Of a stretch of 64,000 nt of DNA, positions 45,839-58,100 are shown one piece after another; within the stretch, counting starts at the first letter, position 1, and each line of letters opens with the position of its first letter. Source of the DNA: Periconia sp. R9002. Its lineage: Eukaryota; Ascomycota; Dothideomycetes; Pleosporales; Periconiaceae. The stretch lies in contig JAMAHW010000016.1 of the NCBI GenBank assembly GCA_023627715.1, forward strand, positions 310,001-374,000, read 5' to 3'. A model generated the notes under the pieces. That model ran no database searches and was not told the origin of the DNA. It saw only the letters and a list, made by a program, of their open reading frames with translations. Position numbers and translations under genes: made by a program.

Positions 45839-47056
45839 ATGGCTACCCAATCTGGCTTGACACGCCGGAAAGGAGGCGGCGGCGGCGCTGCAAGGAATGG
45901 TGACGACGAAGACCGTGTCTCCTCCCCCATCCCCAGGGCTCGCAACGACGACCGCACTCCAGAGACGTCCTATGAGGACTCCGCCAATGGCCACAGAATC
46001 GCCTTCGACCCTCGAGACATTAGCGAGAGCGCAGAACGCAACAAACAACCTAAGCTGACGCTCATGGAGGAGGTCATCCTAATGGGTCTGAAGGACAAAC
46101 AAGTGGGTGGACGCAGAGGTCCGCAAAGAAAATACGACTGATTGGCGACAGGGATACCTTTCATTCTGGAACGACAACATTTCGTACGCGCTACGAGGAT
46201 GCATTGTTATAGAGCTGGCGTTCAGAGGCCGCATAAGCATGCAGAAGGATTCATCACGGCGGAGGTTTCCCCTCGCTGACAGGGTCATTGAGGTCATTGA
46301 CGATACCTTGACAGGCGAGGTACTACTAGATGAAGCTCTCAAGATGATGAAATCGAGCGAGAAGATGAGTGTGAATTCGTGGATCGATCTCATGAGCGGT
46401 ATATACGCATCTGCCCTTCCCCCCTCTCAGCTGGGACCGGAGTGCTGACAACACGAGTAGGCGAAACCTGGAACCTTATGAAGATTGGGTACCAGCTTAA
46501 GCAAGTGCGCGAGCGTCTTTGCAAGGGACTCGTAGACAAAGGCATTCTTCGCACCGAAAAGAAGAACTTCCTCTTGTTCGACATGGCCACACACCCTGTT
46601 GCCGACGGAGGTGCAAAGGAAGAGATTAGACGACGAGTCCGAAACGTTTTGACTAGCAGGACTGTTGTTCTCCCGGGCAGCCAATTTCTCCCTGAAGAAA
46701 TGGAGTTCCGGTACATTCGAACGATCGTAATGGTCTGCGCCGCCTACGCGGCAAACGTACTGGAGAACGCCCTGACGACACTCGGCCACGAAGCTCGAGA
46801 ACGGGCGTTTGCCCAGGTCGACGAGATGCTCGCGGAATACTCACAGTGGCCATTTGCGAGGAGGTCAGGCGGTTCTGGAGGCGCCGGTGCCAACCTGGGC
46901 CAGGTAATCAACGACGAGGTGAACAACGCCAAAGACAAAGAGCTGCAGTTGGAGGTTAGTGATGAAGCAACTATGCTGGATGGCATTATACTAATGAGTG
47001 ATTAGGTTGTGGCGGCATGCTTGAGCGTCTTCACGAGGCTTGACTCTCTGCTTTGA
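45839..47056 (+). CDS. vps74: VPS74/GOLPH3 Golgi PI4P-binding protein
   Basis: Cytosolic protein that binds phosphatidylinositol 4-phosphate on Golgi membranes and keeps glycosyltransferases there. Four exons, 45839-46102, 46152-46398, 46461-46954 and 47006-47056 (introns 49, 62 and 51 nt); 351 aa. A disordered N-terminus with Gly and Arg is followed by the GPP34 domain: [83 protein letters not shown], and [27 protein letters not shown]. The last exon adds [16 protein letters not shown], the normal end. All junctions are in frame. Confidence 0.97.
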
Positions 47057-48107
47057 GCTGGCCAGACGCTTGAAATTGATGCTGACGGCGTGCACAAAGA
47101 CTCGGAGACGTGAGGGTATAATTGATAGTACGGTCGGTTTGTCCAATTGATAGCAAAATGATGAATTGGGATGGATGTACGAGGGCAAACAGCGAGGTGG
47201 TAATCATGACCTCCTTCTTCTTTTTTGGGATTCCCAGCGATTTTTCGAGGAGCTCTATTGAACACTTGGAATGGGGTATCGGCGTCCGTCCCATAGCACT
47301 TTGCGGGATGATGATGTATGGATGTATGGGCATGCAAGCGGATTGTTTATTTTTATTTTATTTTGCGACCTTTCTCCCCCGTAGTTAGGCTACTAGTATG
47401 AAAATCCAGTCTGGAATCTGTATAGAAATGTGCGTTTGTTTGCCTGAGGCTGTAACCCTTTGTACATAGGTCGATCTAGGGTAATGTACATGGATGTAGA
47501 CGTTGTGTGCGAGCGCGAAGGTTACTACCTTAAGGCTTAGTTAGTGCATTGGCGCTGCCTCGAACACGCACTCCAGACGACTTGACCGCATTCCGAGCTT
47601 ATTTCCCGCCGTGGCCCAACCCTCCCTGGCACCGTTTTGTATCCATATCGTTCGTTTGCTCTGTCCGGGGAGCCGTCATTCCGCGCAGTTACCTCTCGTC
47701 TGGTGCTCGACGTCGCATCTGGTCTGGCCGCCGTGCCCGTCCCCGTCCTCACCTGACTGATCCTGATCGGCACTTTCTCTCAGCCAAACAGCGGCCCAGC
47801 CCGACTGCGCGCCATTGCATGACTTACTTATCGGTATGTACATACATTTATTTTCCATCTGTTCATCGCTGCCTCCGCTTGTCCTCTAAATTCGCGGGCC
47901 CTGCTGTCCGAGATGGCACTGCTGTAGGTGGCGCGTCGCTACTGTCATCGCTGTCCATCCTCTGCGCTTGGCCCCTGCTGGCTTGTCGCGATGCTTCGCT
48001 TCGCTGCTTCGCTCTGCTCTACTTTGCGCTTGCTAACCACCACCTACATGTGGGCAGCTCTCCATAGCTAACCCATCGCACCTGCACCCCGCATCATTTG
48101 GCTCGAC
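47057..48107. other. Intergenic, VPS74 3' flank and SNF5 leader
   Basis: 1.05 kb. The right half is C- and T-rich, like a long 5' leader for the SNF5 gene. No coding region seen. Confidence 0.6.
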
Positions 48108-50563
48108 ATGCCCTCCACCGGCACCGATTCTCCGTCAGGCGCGTCCACCAACGCCGTCCAGCAGCCTGATGCCCCTACTCCTACCACCGCCGACGGTCCC
48201 CAACCCGCATCCGATGCAAACACTCTGATACGCGAAGGAAAACTCAAAGCAAAGGCCATGCTGGCCGCGTCGGGCGTCAATGTCGATGGCGAAACTACCG
48301 ACGCTTCCAACGCGCGCACCGAGCCGGGCTCCCCAGCACCAGAAGGGGCCGCCTCAGGCGCGTCGCCGAGTCGCAAACGCTCCCGATCAGGGTCTCGACG
48401 ACCTTCTCATGCATCAACACAAGATAAGGCTGAGAAGGAGCGTCAGAAGCAGAAAGCACAGCTTTATCGAATGATCCAGCGCGATTTGGCTGGTTCCGCT
48501 GCCGTGGTGGAGCGTGATACCCTGGCTGGCGAACTTATAAAGGAAATTAAGAATGACCAAAGATATTTCCAAGAAATCCGCCAACACAATCCTGCACTCG
48601 TCTTTGGTTACGGGTACTCTGGCTATGGCAATGGTGTCACCGATACACCTCGGGGGTTTGTCCTTCAGTATCCTAATCATCGCCGACCACCGGGCAACCG
48701 AAGCGCAAGAAGACTCCAACTGAGTAAGGAGCAAATAACATCGCAGTCGGAACAGATTGAAGAGCTAGTTCCCGTGCGGTTGGACATCGAGCTTGACAAG
48801 ATAAAGTTGCGTGATACGTTTACATGGAACCTACACGACAGATGGACGACAACCGAACTTTTCGCAGAACATCTCGTGGAGGACTTTCAAGTTCCACCGG
48901 AGATTCGGGAACACGTTAAACAGAAGGTCAACCACGAGATTCAAGAGCAAATAACGGACTTCTATCCCCATGCTTTTTTTGACGACGAATCGCTGGATCC
49001 CCATCTTCCTTACTCGGCTTACAAGAACGATGAAATGAGAGTGTTAATCAAACTCAACATCACGATTGGCCAGCATACACTTGTCGATCAGTTCGAGTGG
49101 GAGATGAACAATCCATTAAATTCTCCCGAAGAGTTTGCCGCTCAAATGGCGGCAGATTTATCACTATCCGGCGAATTCACAACATCCATTGCGCACTCTA
49201 TACGCGAGCAGTGTCAAATGTTCACAAAGAGCTTGTACATAACCGGCCATCCCTTTGATGGACGGCCTGTGGAAGATGTTGATATTCGTGACAACTTGCA
49301 ACCCTCCCCGCTACCATCTGTGTTTAGGCCGATGCAGTCAGCGAAGGATTTCACCCCTTACCTATATGAATTGAATGAGACAGATTTGGAGCGTGCTGAG
49401 CTCTCCATCATGCGTGAGCAGCGTCGCCAAAAACGATCCGTAAATCGCCGTGGTGGACCTGCTCTGCCAGATCTCAAGGACAGACAACGCACCGTCCGGA
49501 CCCTTCTGGTTTCTTCTGTGCTACCGGGGACTGCCGAAACACTTGAAGAAAGCCATCTGTTCAAGGCTGTACGGAAAGCTAGAGAAGGTCGCCGCCAGGG
49601 TGTGAATGACGATTCGAGCGAGTCTGATAGCGACGAGTCCATCATGGATTCACCAGCGCCAGCTCAGACCACAGGCGGCACCGCTCGAACCAGAGGTATG
49701 AGGGGGGCAGCCACTGCAGCACAAGCTGCGTTAAGGTCAGCCGTCGGGCGGTCAGCAACACCAGAAATCACTTCTCTGCAGCAACATGAGTCTAGGACCG
49801 CCAGACAGCTTCGATACGATGCCAGAGAAGAAAGCGTTGCAACTGAACCAAGCAGTTTGATTGTCAAGCTCCGAATTTCTCCTGCAAAATTCAGAGAGTG
49901 GGTAAAAGATCCCAAAGCTTTCTTGAAGACGACCTCTTCAACACCGCTCATGGCACCTGCACCTCTTCCGGCGCGTAATGCTCCTGGTAATAGCTCCATG
50001 CCTCCGCCGCCGTCTCCTGCAGTACCTGCACGCTCTACGCCTGCTCCCGCGGCATCGCCAGCAGATAATTCCCCGAACCCGCCACCGACCCCGAGTCCCG
50101 CTCCCCAGAGTTCACAGACATGGAAGTACACAGAAGATGGTCGGACAGATGCGCCATGGCCGGTTCCCCCGACAAATCAGCATGTAGGTCATTTAACATA
50201 ACCATCTCTGCTTCTTTCGGTCGCTGACTGTATCAGACTCTTCCTCCCCCTCCTCCTTGGCTCCGGGATGCTCTCCAGGATCTGCGCGAAAGCTTTCCGG
50301 GGGAGATGTTCGAAGCTATGATGCGCTACTCTATCGTGGATACGAAAACAGGCAATTCTGTCAAACTCGATACTGTTGACTCGACCGCACCACTGCCTGC
50401 AGGCTATAAAGCCCTATACCTTCCTCGCATACGCTGCATGGACTGCCCCGGAAAGCTCTATAATGCGGGCCCTGAACATACTGTGGGAAACTTCCAGATG
50501 CATCTAAACAATCGTGTGCATAGAAGTAATGTTGAGAGGCGCACAGCGAAAACCAGTTCATGA
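48108..50563 (+). CDS. snf5: SNF5/SFH1 (SMARCB1) chromatin remodelling subunit
   Basis: Core subunit of the SWI/SNF or RSC nucleosome remodellers. Two exons, 48108-50183 and 50237-50563, joined in phase 0 by a 53-nt intron; 800 aa. The N-terminus is disordered with a basic SRKRSRSGSRR motif. The SNF5 domain spans about 220-430 with its two repeats: ELVPVRLDIELDKIKLRDTF to TDFYPHAF and RVLIKLNITIGQHTLVDQFE to YITGHPFDG. A Glu/Arg-rich helix follows (LYELNETDLERAEL). After an Ala/Pro-rich linker, the second exon encodes PWLRDALQDLRESFPGEMFE and a C-terminal zinc finger (CMDC ... FQMHLNNRVH, C2-H2 pattern). Whether it serves SWI/SNF, RSC or both cannot be decided. Confidence 0.93.
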
Positions 50564-51123
50564 ACGGTTTGTGGTCTTTGACTGTAGTATTATTCTCTTG
50601 GATGGTGCATTTATGAATGGGAGGGAACAGGATGTCTGTGTTTCTCACGACACTGCGAAATTTGACTGTTTTATTTTTTTTTTGGACGAGCTTGTGTTGT
50701 ATAAACATCTACTGTTTCATTTGGAAAGGCGCTACACAAACGGGGTCGAGGTGCGCTTGATGCAAAGGACTTGAGAACGTGGTGCCACATTGGCGTTCCT
50801 ATTTGCCGTTCACTTTGGAAAGATAACGGCCGGGCATGGTATACTGGGAGTTGCAAGGGGCACATGTACTGATTTTTCTTTTCGGGAAGGTGAAGAAGAA
50901 ATGGAATTTATCAATTACTCGCCTGATCCGTTTGGGGATTGTGGCTTCAACTCCGTCTGGCTCATATATCTTTGCACTCGTCATTCCTCAAAATCAGCTT
51001 GCGCGTGCATCTGATCTCAAATCACGGTTTGAGACTTTTGAATTTGTACGATTTTATCTCGAGCTTAATTACGTGGTACCACTTCTCGCTTCACACTGGA
51101 CGTGATAGTTCAAACCTGCGGTC
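50564..51123. other. Intergenic, SNF5 3' flank
   Basis: 560 bp between tandem genes; no coding region or clear motif seen. Confidence 0.6.
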
Positions 51124-52041
51124 ATGCACTTCGTTCCGTATCTCAACCGCACTGTTCTCCTTTTCATCCTGCTAGCCATGAAAACCGCAGCAGATCTTCC
51201 CATTCGTCTTTTGTCCCACAACATTCGTTATGCAACCACTTCTCCTTTCACAGGAGAAAAGCCCTGGGCCAACAGAAGACCTCTACTACTCGCGGAATTG
51301 AAATACAATACACTCTACAATCCCGAATCTTTCATATGTCTTCAGGAAGTACTCCACACACAATTGGTGGATATCATGAGCGATCTGGGTGGCGAATGGA
51401 GCTACATTGGTGTGGGAAGAGATGACGGGAAAGAGAAGGGCGAATACAGTCCTATCATATTTCGACAGGGCGTCTGGAACGTCGATACTTGGAAAACCGT
51501 CTGGTTGAGTGAGACGCCCGATGTCCCTGGGAAAGGCTGGGATGCTGCAAGTGTACGGATTGTCACCATTGGCACTTTTGTTCACCAGGAAAGTAGGAAA
51601 AAGGTTATTGGAATGTGCACTCACTTCGATGACCAAGGGGTGGTGAGCAGAAGAGAGAGTGCGAAGCTCATCCTCAAGATTGTCGACGAGGTCACCAAGC
51701 CCGGTAATTCGTCATCTCCTCAGCGCCTTCCGGTTTTCCTTGGTGGAGACCTCAATTCGGAACCCTCGGGAGAAGCTTTTCAAATCCTGAATGCTCAAAA
51801 TTCTTTACTTCAGGACGTGAAGGAGCTGGCTACCTGGACCTATGGGGACACCAATACGTTTACAGGCTTCCAGGATAGTACAACGAAAACCCTAATTGAT
51901 CACGTCATGGTGGGGAGGAACAATGGGAGTGAAAGGGACTGGCAGATCAAGGGGTATGCGGTGTTGGAGAACAAGTTCGAAGACGGAGTCTACAATAGCG
52001 ATCATCGAGCTGTTGTAGGTGACGCAGTGCTCAAGATCTAG
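51124..52041 (+). CDS. Secreted endonuclease/exonuclease/phosphatase-fold enzyme
   Basis: Intronless, 305 aa. The N-terminus (TVLLFILLAM core) looks like a signal peptide. The DNase I-like fold is complete: LLSHNIRY at the first strand, ICLQEVL with the metal-binding Glu, MCTHFDD with a catalytic His, GGDLNSEPSG with Asp and Asn, LIDHVMV with the Asp-His pair, and YNSDHRAVVG with the terminal SDH. Such proteins hydrolyse phosphodiesters or phosphate esters; the substrate (DNA, RNA, phospholipid or inositol phosphate) is not indicated. It resembles secreted EEP proteins of moulds more than cytosolic CCR4 or APE1. Confidence 0.9.
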   Translation: MHFVPYLNRTVLLFILLAMKTAADLPIRLLSHNIRYATTSPFTGEKPWANRRPLLLAELKYNTLYNPESFICLQEVLHTQLVDIMSDLGGEWSYIGVGRDDGKEKGEYSPIIFRQGVWNVDTWKTVWLSETPDVPGKGWDAASVRIVTIGTFVHQESRKKVIGMCTHFDDQGVVSRRESAKLILKIVDEVTKPGNSSSPQRLPVFLGGDLNSEPSGEAFQILNAQNSLLQDVKELATWTYGDTNTFTGFQDSTTKTLIDHVMVGRNNGSERDWQIKGYAVLENKFEDGVYNSDHRAVVGDAVLKI

Positions 52042-52571
52042 AACTCACAGTCGGCATTTAGAAACGTGATCATCACAAGCACTGTTGCTTGTGACGAATA
52101 CCCTCCATCGCTACCAGTGAACCCGGAAGTCAATTTCTCTTGAGAGTGAATCATTGGGACGCAAGAACCCCCGTTTTATGTGTATAGATTGGGCACCTTA
52201 TATTCTGACATGTAGAAGCACGACATTGAGATGTTAAACATCCCGTAGGAAGCTCAGCCAAATTACCTGTCACCAGGCAAGAGTAATTGATTCCTTCTAT
52301 GTTGTAACCCTATACGAAGCATAATTGGATTTGAACAAGAGTCTATGTAGGCATTGATGTATCAAGTCTGTTTCTACGAGGGAGACCATTCACCGCAGCC
52401 TGCTAGACTAAGGCATTCGCTCGCTTAATCTATTACCCCTCCACACCAAAGCCAAATCCAGACGCCAAAGCCAAATGCAAAGGTGGGGCAGACACCAAAG
52501 CCAAATCGTCAAGCACACGACGAGTCCACCACACTTACCTCATTAACTCCCATTCCGCATACTCTTTCATC
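52042..52571. other. Intergenic with three copies of a 15-bp repeat, EBP1 promoter
   Basis: 530 bp between tandem genes. Three near-identical copies of ACACCAAAGCCAAAT lie just upstream of the next gene; otherwise no gene seen. Confidence 0.6.
52443..52506 (+). repeat. Three direct copies of ACRCCAAAGCCAAAT
   Basis: Copies at 52443-52457, 52462-52476 (one A to G difference) and 52492-52506, 66-129 bp upstream of the start codon of the EBP1-like gene. Each also contains the shorter internal repeat CCAAA. They may be binding sites in its promoter. Confidence 0.85.
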
Positions 52572-54071
52572 ATGGCCGAGGAAGCGACTGTTGGTACGTC
52601 GACTCTCTCTCTCTCGAATTGCATCGGGTATTCCCCGAGATTCTGCTTTGAGATTACGCATATCATATCCGTACCATTACGTCAATGGAGTCACTGACTT
52701 CTTGAACAATAGACTACACGCTCGCCAACCCCGATACTTTGACCAAGTACAAAACCGCGGCTACTATCGCCGAGAAAGTTCTCAAAGAGGTTGCAGGTGC
52801 GTCCTCTCTTTAGTTTCCATTGAAAGCTGAAAACGACACGGGCTGTCTGCACCTTCTTTTGCGGACTTGTGGACTGACTGGCTGTAGGATGGTGCACCGA
52901 GGGCGCGAACATCGTTGAAATCTGTGAGCGCGGTGACAAGCTGTTGGAGGAGGAAACCTCAAAGGTTTACAAGGGCAAAAAGATCCCCAAGGGTATCGGC
53001 CATTGCACGACCGTTTCTCCCAGCTCATACGTCACCCCCTACACTCCCTTGAAGTCAGACGCGGAGGAGGCTGGAACCACGCTGAAAGCTGGAGAGTCTG
53101 TCAAGATCCAACTGGGAGCCCAGATCGATGGATTTAGTGCCATTGTCTGCGACTCCATCCTGGTCGGCAACCCGGCCGAGGTCTCTGGACGTGAGGCAGA
53201 CCTTTTCCTAGCCACGTACTACGCAAACGAACTGCTACTGCGATTGATGCTACCACCTGGACTCGTAGCCTCGGGAACTGAGGAGGAGCAGAAGAAGGCT
53301 GCTAGCAGGAAGCCGTACACCCAGACTCAGATTACTCAGTTGCTGGAGAAGGTCGTTTCATCATACGAGTGCAATCTGGTCGAGAGCACCACCATCTGGC
53401 AATTCGAGCACAACGAGATTGAGGCGAAGAAGAAGATTATCCTTGCCCCAGGCGAAGGCGTCAAAGGTGAAGGTCTTCCGGAAGTTGGCGAGGTGTGGGG
53501 TGTAGAGATGGGAGTCAGCCTGGGAAGCGGAAAGGTCAAGGTCATTGATGGCAAGCGTACAACTTTGCACCGCCGAACAGCGACTACCTATGGACTCAAG
53601 CGCCCAACTTCCAGGCAGCTTCTCTCTGAGGTCGTCAAGAAATTTGGCACTTTCCCCTTCAGTTTGAGACAGCTCGAAGATGAGAAGGCGGCCAAGGTTG
53701 GTGTCATCGAGTGCGTTAGAGGAGGCGTGTTGCGCCAATACGAGGTTGTGGGTGACAAGAACAACGATCCGGTAGCCCGACTTTTCACAACGATAGGTAT
53801 GTTTTGAAAGCCCTTCAACTGTCTTCACCCCACTCACAAGCACATAGCTGTCACCAAGAATGGCATTACTCGTTTGGCCCAACCTCCCGCGTTGGACATA
53901 TCAAAGTACAAGACAGACAAAAAGATCACCGATGAAGAAATTCTCAAGATTCTTGAGCAACCTATTGGCAAGACAGCTTCCAAGAACAAGAACCGCAAGA
54001 AGAAGAAGAAGCCTGCCAAGAAGGCAGCTGCCGCGGGAGGTGAAGAGGAAGAAAGCAGCGACGAGGAATAG
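52572..54071 (+). CDS. PA2G4: EBP1/PA2G4-like protein (inactive M24 peptidase fold)
   Basis: Methionine-aminopeptidase-fold protein that binds ribosomes and pre-rRNA (human EBP1, fission yeast Cdb4). Four exons, 52572-52593 (7 codons), 52713-52796, 52888-53796 and 53848-54071; introns 119, 91 and 51 nt; 412 aa. Junctions give DYTLANPDTLTKYKTAATIAEKVL, then EVAG-WCTEGANIVEICERGD, then FTTI-AVTKNGITRLAQPP. The M24 core includes GIGHCTTVSPSSYVTPYTP, VKIQLGAQIDGF and the YGLKRPTSRQLL segment. The usual M24 metal ligands (two Asp, His, two Glu) are not apparent, consistent with a non-catalytic role. A Lys-rich tail ends KKKKKPAKKAAAA followed by acidic residues. The first intron separates only seven codons. 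Confidence 0.94.
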
Positions 54072-55137
54072 ATGCATTTCGGAGCATACGTTCGAAGGCG
54101 TGATAGCATTTGAATATTGAATTATGGATATTGAATTCTATTCTTTATCCGAGTCTCCGTACGAGCGCGAAATCGCGGAGTGCATTGTCGACCTCACCCA
54201 ACTTTTGCATCTTCGAAGAGCACAACCGTCGGGCATATGGCTATTTCGGCAGCATCCTCTGAGATATGTACCATGAGTAGATCAATAGCTCAGGAAAAAA
54301 AAGTAATCATCGGCTTGAGATGCGTACTACCATTGCTTTATCTTGTGATGTTGTGCACATACAGTATACATGTACCTAATCTTTCAGGGGCAAAAAATTG
54401 ACATGAGAACAGGCTGGATACTTCAGAGACTTCAACCTTGTCGTGGGATGAGGAGGCGGTTGTGATTAGGGAGAAAATATGGGGCATTTCAATAAGATAG
54501 CGTTGTGGTGAAGCAAGGAGTAGGTCATGCAAATTACCCCTGAAGCGGGCACGATACAGCAATGGCTGTTATCAAGGAATACGAGCGGTGAATGGCGGTT
54601 AATAGCAAATCGAGCGCTGTTCCTATTGTGCGGGCTGCCACAATAGCTATGCTGTTAGCGAGTAGCGCGGTGAACGTGAAGGTGAACGACGTGCTCAAGT
54701 CGACTGTCTGCAGAGGGTTCTGCTGGGTTCCGTCTGTCCACCTACCACGCCCCTCACACTCTCCGACACCACACTACTGCCTGTCGCCCTTTCCAATAAT
54801 TCGAAGCACATCGTGCAATCTGCCTTGAAAGAGTGATTCACACGTTACTCTTTGAGCTATCTGTTGAATTTTTGAGATTCTCGTGTCGTGGTGGTGAAGT
54901 AATAATACCAGGGGTGTCCGCGGCCCGAGTTGGAGGTTCGCCAAAATCTTCAGCCTCGAAGTTACATCTTCTTCCTTTCACTTCACAGTCGCGAGCCCGA
55001 CCTCCCGCAACCACCCACGGAGACGCACCTTGACGCGCTATCTGCACGTAAATACTTTCAGATAGCACGCGTGGTAATGCATTCACCCCCTTCCTTTCTT
55101 GACAGCGCGCTTACAAACACGCAGTGCCTCCGTTGCT
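54072..55137. other. Intergenic, EBP1 3' flank and RCO1 promoter
   Basis: 1.07 kb between tandem genes; no coding region seen on either strand. Confidence 0.6.
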
Positions 55138-58100
55138 ATGCCTGCCCTCCGAAAGCGCAAAAGCCGGACAGGCACACCTTTTGATCTCAACAACGACACC
55201 ACTCCCTCCGCCCTGGACCCACGTAAGGAGAAAGTTCAAAGCTCACTCGACACTTGGGTTGAACCTGCCGTCCAAAATCCTGCACCCTCTTTCGAAGAGC
55301 ACGGATTCGCTCGCCACGGTGTGTTGGAAACCATGGCTCCTCTCGGCGTCCCCCCGTCCTCCAAGGTCAAGCTCAAAGCACGCGCTTCCGGCGACGCGAA
55401 CATGCGACGGTCACTTGCAGTTAAGAAGGGCGGTGTTTTTGCTGTCGAAGAGGAGGCTACTACCCCCGAGTTGACGCCGGCTCCCGAGCTCGACCGCGAC
55501 GACTCTGAACGCCAGGAGGAGGACGACGTCGCAGCTCCTTTCCAAGACCAAGATGAGGATGAGGATGACGATTATATACCTGTCAAGAAAAAGACGAAAG
55601 CGGCAAATGGCACAAAGACACCCGTTAAAGGCAAAAATGCCGCGCAAAGCAAGCCAGCCGTGCGAGGCAAGACGCCTGTCAAGAATGGCGTAAACAAATC
55701 CAACACAACAGCACCTGTTGCTGCCACAGCTGCCACCACCACTACCGCTACTACCTCCGCCTCCGCTTCCGCAAAAGTTACCGGTCTAAGCTCTCTGAAT
55801 CAGACGACGCAGCAGCGCATCCGCATCGCACTCAACGACGCCATCTCACGGTCCAACAAGAATGCTACTAACAGGCTGGGCACGATGTTCAAGGAGATGC
55901 TAAAGTCTAGCCAGGAGAGTACCTCGCTAGCGAAAGCGGTAGATGGCGTTATCCATCAGAAAGAGTCTGCTGAAGAGTGGGAAATCTTCCGTCGGTTCGT
56001 CAAAACCAAGAAAAAGCAGCTCAAACGCGAAGCCAAGCTACAGCGAGCGCAAGAGGCCATCAAATCCGCCCAAGAGGCGCAGACGGTACGCCAGCTTCCG
56101 GGGCAACGCGGAGAATCTTCACCTACCCAGGAGCATCCCACTGCCTCAAATTCTCCCACTTCAGACTACGACCTACCTATGCTTGACGTGGATTCCGCCG
56201 CAGCGCCCACTATCGAAACCCAGAAACCAAATGGCGTCCGACCTGAAGAAGGCGCTTTGGATTCCTCGGACGCGAAAAATTCTGGGGCAGGCACACCTCA
56301 CCCGTTGGCGTCTGCTCCGGCCTTCCCGGTAGCCGAAGCAACCACCCCACCAGCTCGCAAGATGGCCTCCAAATCACCCCGTAAACAGGCCGCCCGTGAC
56401 GCTCTTGTGACCAAGGTTGCAGGGGACGCAAACAATGAGGCTCCTACAATGACACACACACCTGCCGAGAAATCTCCTGACCTCGGTGCAGGTAGCGACT
56501 CTGCTTTATCAGATGTCGATGATGAACTCATCAACCGAGTGGAAGCTCCAAAGAACCCTGAGGTGAATGGCAACGGGGTCATCGCAGCCACTGTTCCCAA
56601 GAAAGCAAAAAACGCTGCTTTAGCTCGCGCTGGCAAGAAGTCCAGAGCCAACTCTACGAAACCTTTCGGCAAGCCCAAAGAGAAACTGCCTCTCACCCAG
56701 GAGCAACTTGCGGAGCAAGCAGAGATTGAGAAAAAGCGGCAGAAGTACATCGATGAACAGCGCCACATTAGGGAGCAAATGCAGTCATCTGCCCCTACTT
56801 CTGATATCCGCTTTGACGATGAGATCCTTGAAACGGAATCTTTGACGGAGTCGCAAATAGCTGTCGGCCCTCCCGTAGATGTCAATCGGCCCCGTCGAGC
56901 TGGACGACAGCCACGCAACGGCATCAATGTTCACACTGGAGACAAGAGGCCTTTGGACTTTTCAAGGTTTTCCTCGCCTCGTCCTGACTCGGCTGCAACA
57001 AGCCGTCCCTCTACACCCGCCGCTTCTGCTTTCAACCATTTACCTAACAAGCGAGTGAAGCTGAACAATGGCCAGGCGCATCACGCAGCCCGAACGAAGA
57101 AGTCGTAAGTGCAAGACAATCTTAGCCACGTTTTCAGTCTGTACCACACGTTGAGTGGGCGATGGGAGATGCCAATACATGTTTCAGTACAGGGGTTTGG
57201 CGTCGACTGAGCAAGCTCAACGTGTTTGTACATGTTTACATTCATTTTCCTCCGACAAATGCAACCTTGAAAAGTCGATAAAGCAAGCTAACGTATTTTC
57301 GTGCCTAGGCCGGTCAAAAACCGTGATGGGCCTATTGCAGGAATTCCTCATACTGGGGGTGGCGGCTCGAGACACTCGGGGCCTGATGACAATGACCCAG
57401 TAAGTGCCACTAACTTCCCGCTCCGTCCAACCGCATCCTCCCTTCTTCACCACACAACCTCAACACCCATATTCGTCTCTTTTTGTCTTCCCACCATCCC
57501 ACATGATTCTCAAATCCACCATCACGCCTTTGAAATTCCCATATTCACCCCCGAGTTCTACTATATCACCACCTCTAACACCATGCCAGAGCTCGCCACC
57601 ATCTGAGACGGATGACCTCTGCTCAGCCTGCAAAGGCGCAGGCGAGTTTGTCATCTGCGATCACTGTCCGCGCGTATTTCATTTCCTTTGCTGTGATCCG
57701 CCTATGCTAGAGGCTCCGACCGGCAGCTTCTCGTGTTATGAGTGCTCCTCGCGACTGAAACAGATCGACGAGCCCGCTGTCGACTCCTATCCTTCGCTGG
57801 GTCCACTTTTCAAATCATTGGAATCCATCAACACACGCGCCTTTGCCCTCCCCAGCTCGATTCAGAATCATTTCGAAAATGTCTCTGCCCGCCCCGATGG
57901 TTCCTACTTGGAGGAGACGAAGAAGTTCCCACTGTAAGTGCGACGCGTTTCACGTGCTTAGCTCACTGGCCTAACAAGCAACGCGCAGATCAAAGAGCAG
58001 TGGTTACGGCTATCAAAAACCCGACTACACGAAGATACTTGATGGCGACAAGGCCATCCTATGCACTTCATGTGGTTTGACTTCAAGCAGCAAGCGCCAG

